NCBI GenBank assembly: GCA_049680295.1 | Contig: JBAUHN010000310.1 | Location: forward strand, 1-13,405 | DNA from: JBAUHN01 sp049680295 | Lineage (GTDB): Bacteria; Pseudomonadota; Alphaproteobacteria; Rhodobacterales; Rhodobacteraceae | Direction of reading: 5' to 3' | Length of the DNA stretch: 13,405 nt | Shown here: positions 13,019-13,405 of the stretch, piece by piece | Numbering within the stretch: the stretch's first letter is position 1 | Layout of the letters: each line of letters starts with the position of its first letter | Translations under genes and position numbers: made by a program | Notes under the pieces: generated by a model | The model's input: only the letters and a program-made list of their open reading frames with translations | What the model was told of the DNA's origin: nothing | The model's database searches: none

Positions 13019-13405
13019 ATGCAAATGATCAAAGCTGCGGTTTGCCACGCGTTTGGTGACCCCCTTGTTGTCGAAAACATTCAGTTGCGCGCGCCTGAAA
13101 TGGGCGAGGTCGAAGTGTCGTTGGATGCCGTCGCAATCTGTCATTCCGATATCTCCTACGCCGCCGGGGCTTGGGGGGGATCGCTTCCGGCCGTCTACGG
13201 TCACGAAGCAGCAGGCGAAGTGACGGCCATTGGCCCCGGCGTAACCAGCGCAGCAGTGGGCGACAGCGTTGTTGTCACCTTGATCCGGGCCTGCGGCGCT
13301 TGCCCAAACTGCGCAAGCGGCGCACCGACCTTATGCGAAACGCCTTATGATGGGGATTTTGGTCCGATCCAAACAGCGGACGGTGGCAAATTGCATCAGG
13401 CAATG
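13019..13405 (+). CDS. Zinc-dependent alcohol dehydrogenase, N-terminal part (runs off right edge)
   Basis: ATG 13019 opens 129 codons without a stop up to the window edge. AAAAGGAA eight bases upstream supports the start; a second in-frame ATG at 13025 is also possible. This is the GroES-like catalytic domain of a medium-chain dehydrogenase. Catalytic zinc ligands are C41 (CHSD) and H62-E63 (YGHEAAGEV). The structural zinc site is complete, C92-x2-C95-x2-C98-x7-C106. The NAD(P)-binding half is missing, so cofactor and substrate are unknown. It lies 119 bases after pcaB; that gap (12900-13018) shows no clear terminator or promoter, and the gene may belong to the same transcript or start its own. 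Confidence 0.92.
   Translation, partial: MQMIKAAVCHAFGDPLVVENIQLRAPEMGEVEVSLDAVAICHSDISYAAGAWGGSLPAVYGHEAAGEVTAIGPGVTSAAVGDSVVVTLIRACGACPNCASGAPTLCETPYDGDFGPIQTADGGKLHQAM

Overview
The window reads as a chromosomal segment of an alphaproteobacterium of the order Rhodobacterales (Roseobacter group). This rests on the irr / fabA-fabB-fabI arrangement, the miaB...phoH neighbourhood, the OmpA-type protein with a DGCEHW-containing N-terminus, and moderately high GC. Coding density is high. No rRNA, tRNA, CRISPR array, insertion sequence or phage gene was seen, and no gene-free stretch exceeds about 230 bases.

Left part (1-2703, all minus strand, transcribed right to left). miaB (tRNA methylthiotransferase) is followed by a secreted OmpA-family protein, a small lipoprotein that shares a 33-residue segment with it, and the first 35 codons of a PhoH-type ATPase that leaves the window on the left. 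miaB and phoH commonly lie close together in this group; here two envelope genes sit between them.

Middle (2806-8075). A plus-strand putative glycosyltransferase-like protein converges with a minus-strand pair, irr (Fur-family iron regulator) and a phytanoyl-CoA-dioxygenase-type Fe(II) enzyme. A 229-base divergent region separates irr from plus-strand fabA-fabB-fabI, the anaerobic-type unsaturated fatty acid branch plus enoyl-ACP reductase. All catalytic residues of FabA, FabB and FabI are visible. A one-TM small protein of unknown function follows fabI.

Right part (8218-13405, all plus strand). Five tightly packed genes: a haloacid dehalogenase-type HAD enzyme, an alpha/beta hydrolase and a threonine-dehydratase-type PLP enzyme (joined by TAATG and ATGA overlaps), then pcaD and pcaB of the beta-ketoadipate pathway. 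After 119 bases comes a zinc alcohol dehydrogenase that runs off the right edge. pcaC and pcaHG, which often separate pcaD and pcaB in this group, are absent here.

The points most worth a second look are: the duplicated DGCxHW segment in the OmpA/lipoprotein pair; an 18-base palindromic motif shared by two intergenic regions, one copy overlapping a candidate -35 box; a small palindrome on the irr promoter; and the contracted pca locus. I found no clear evidence for a wholly new multi-gene system.
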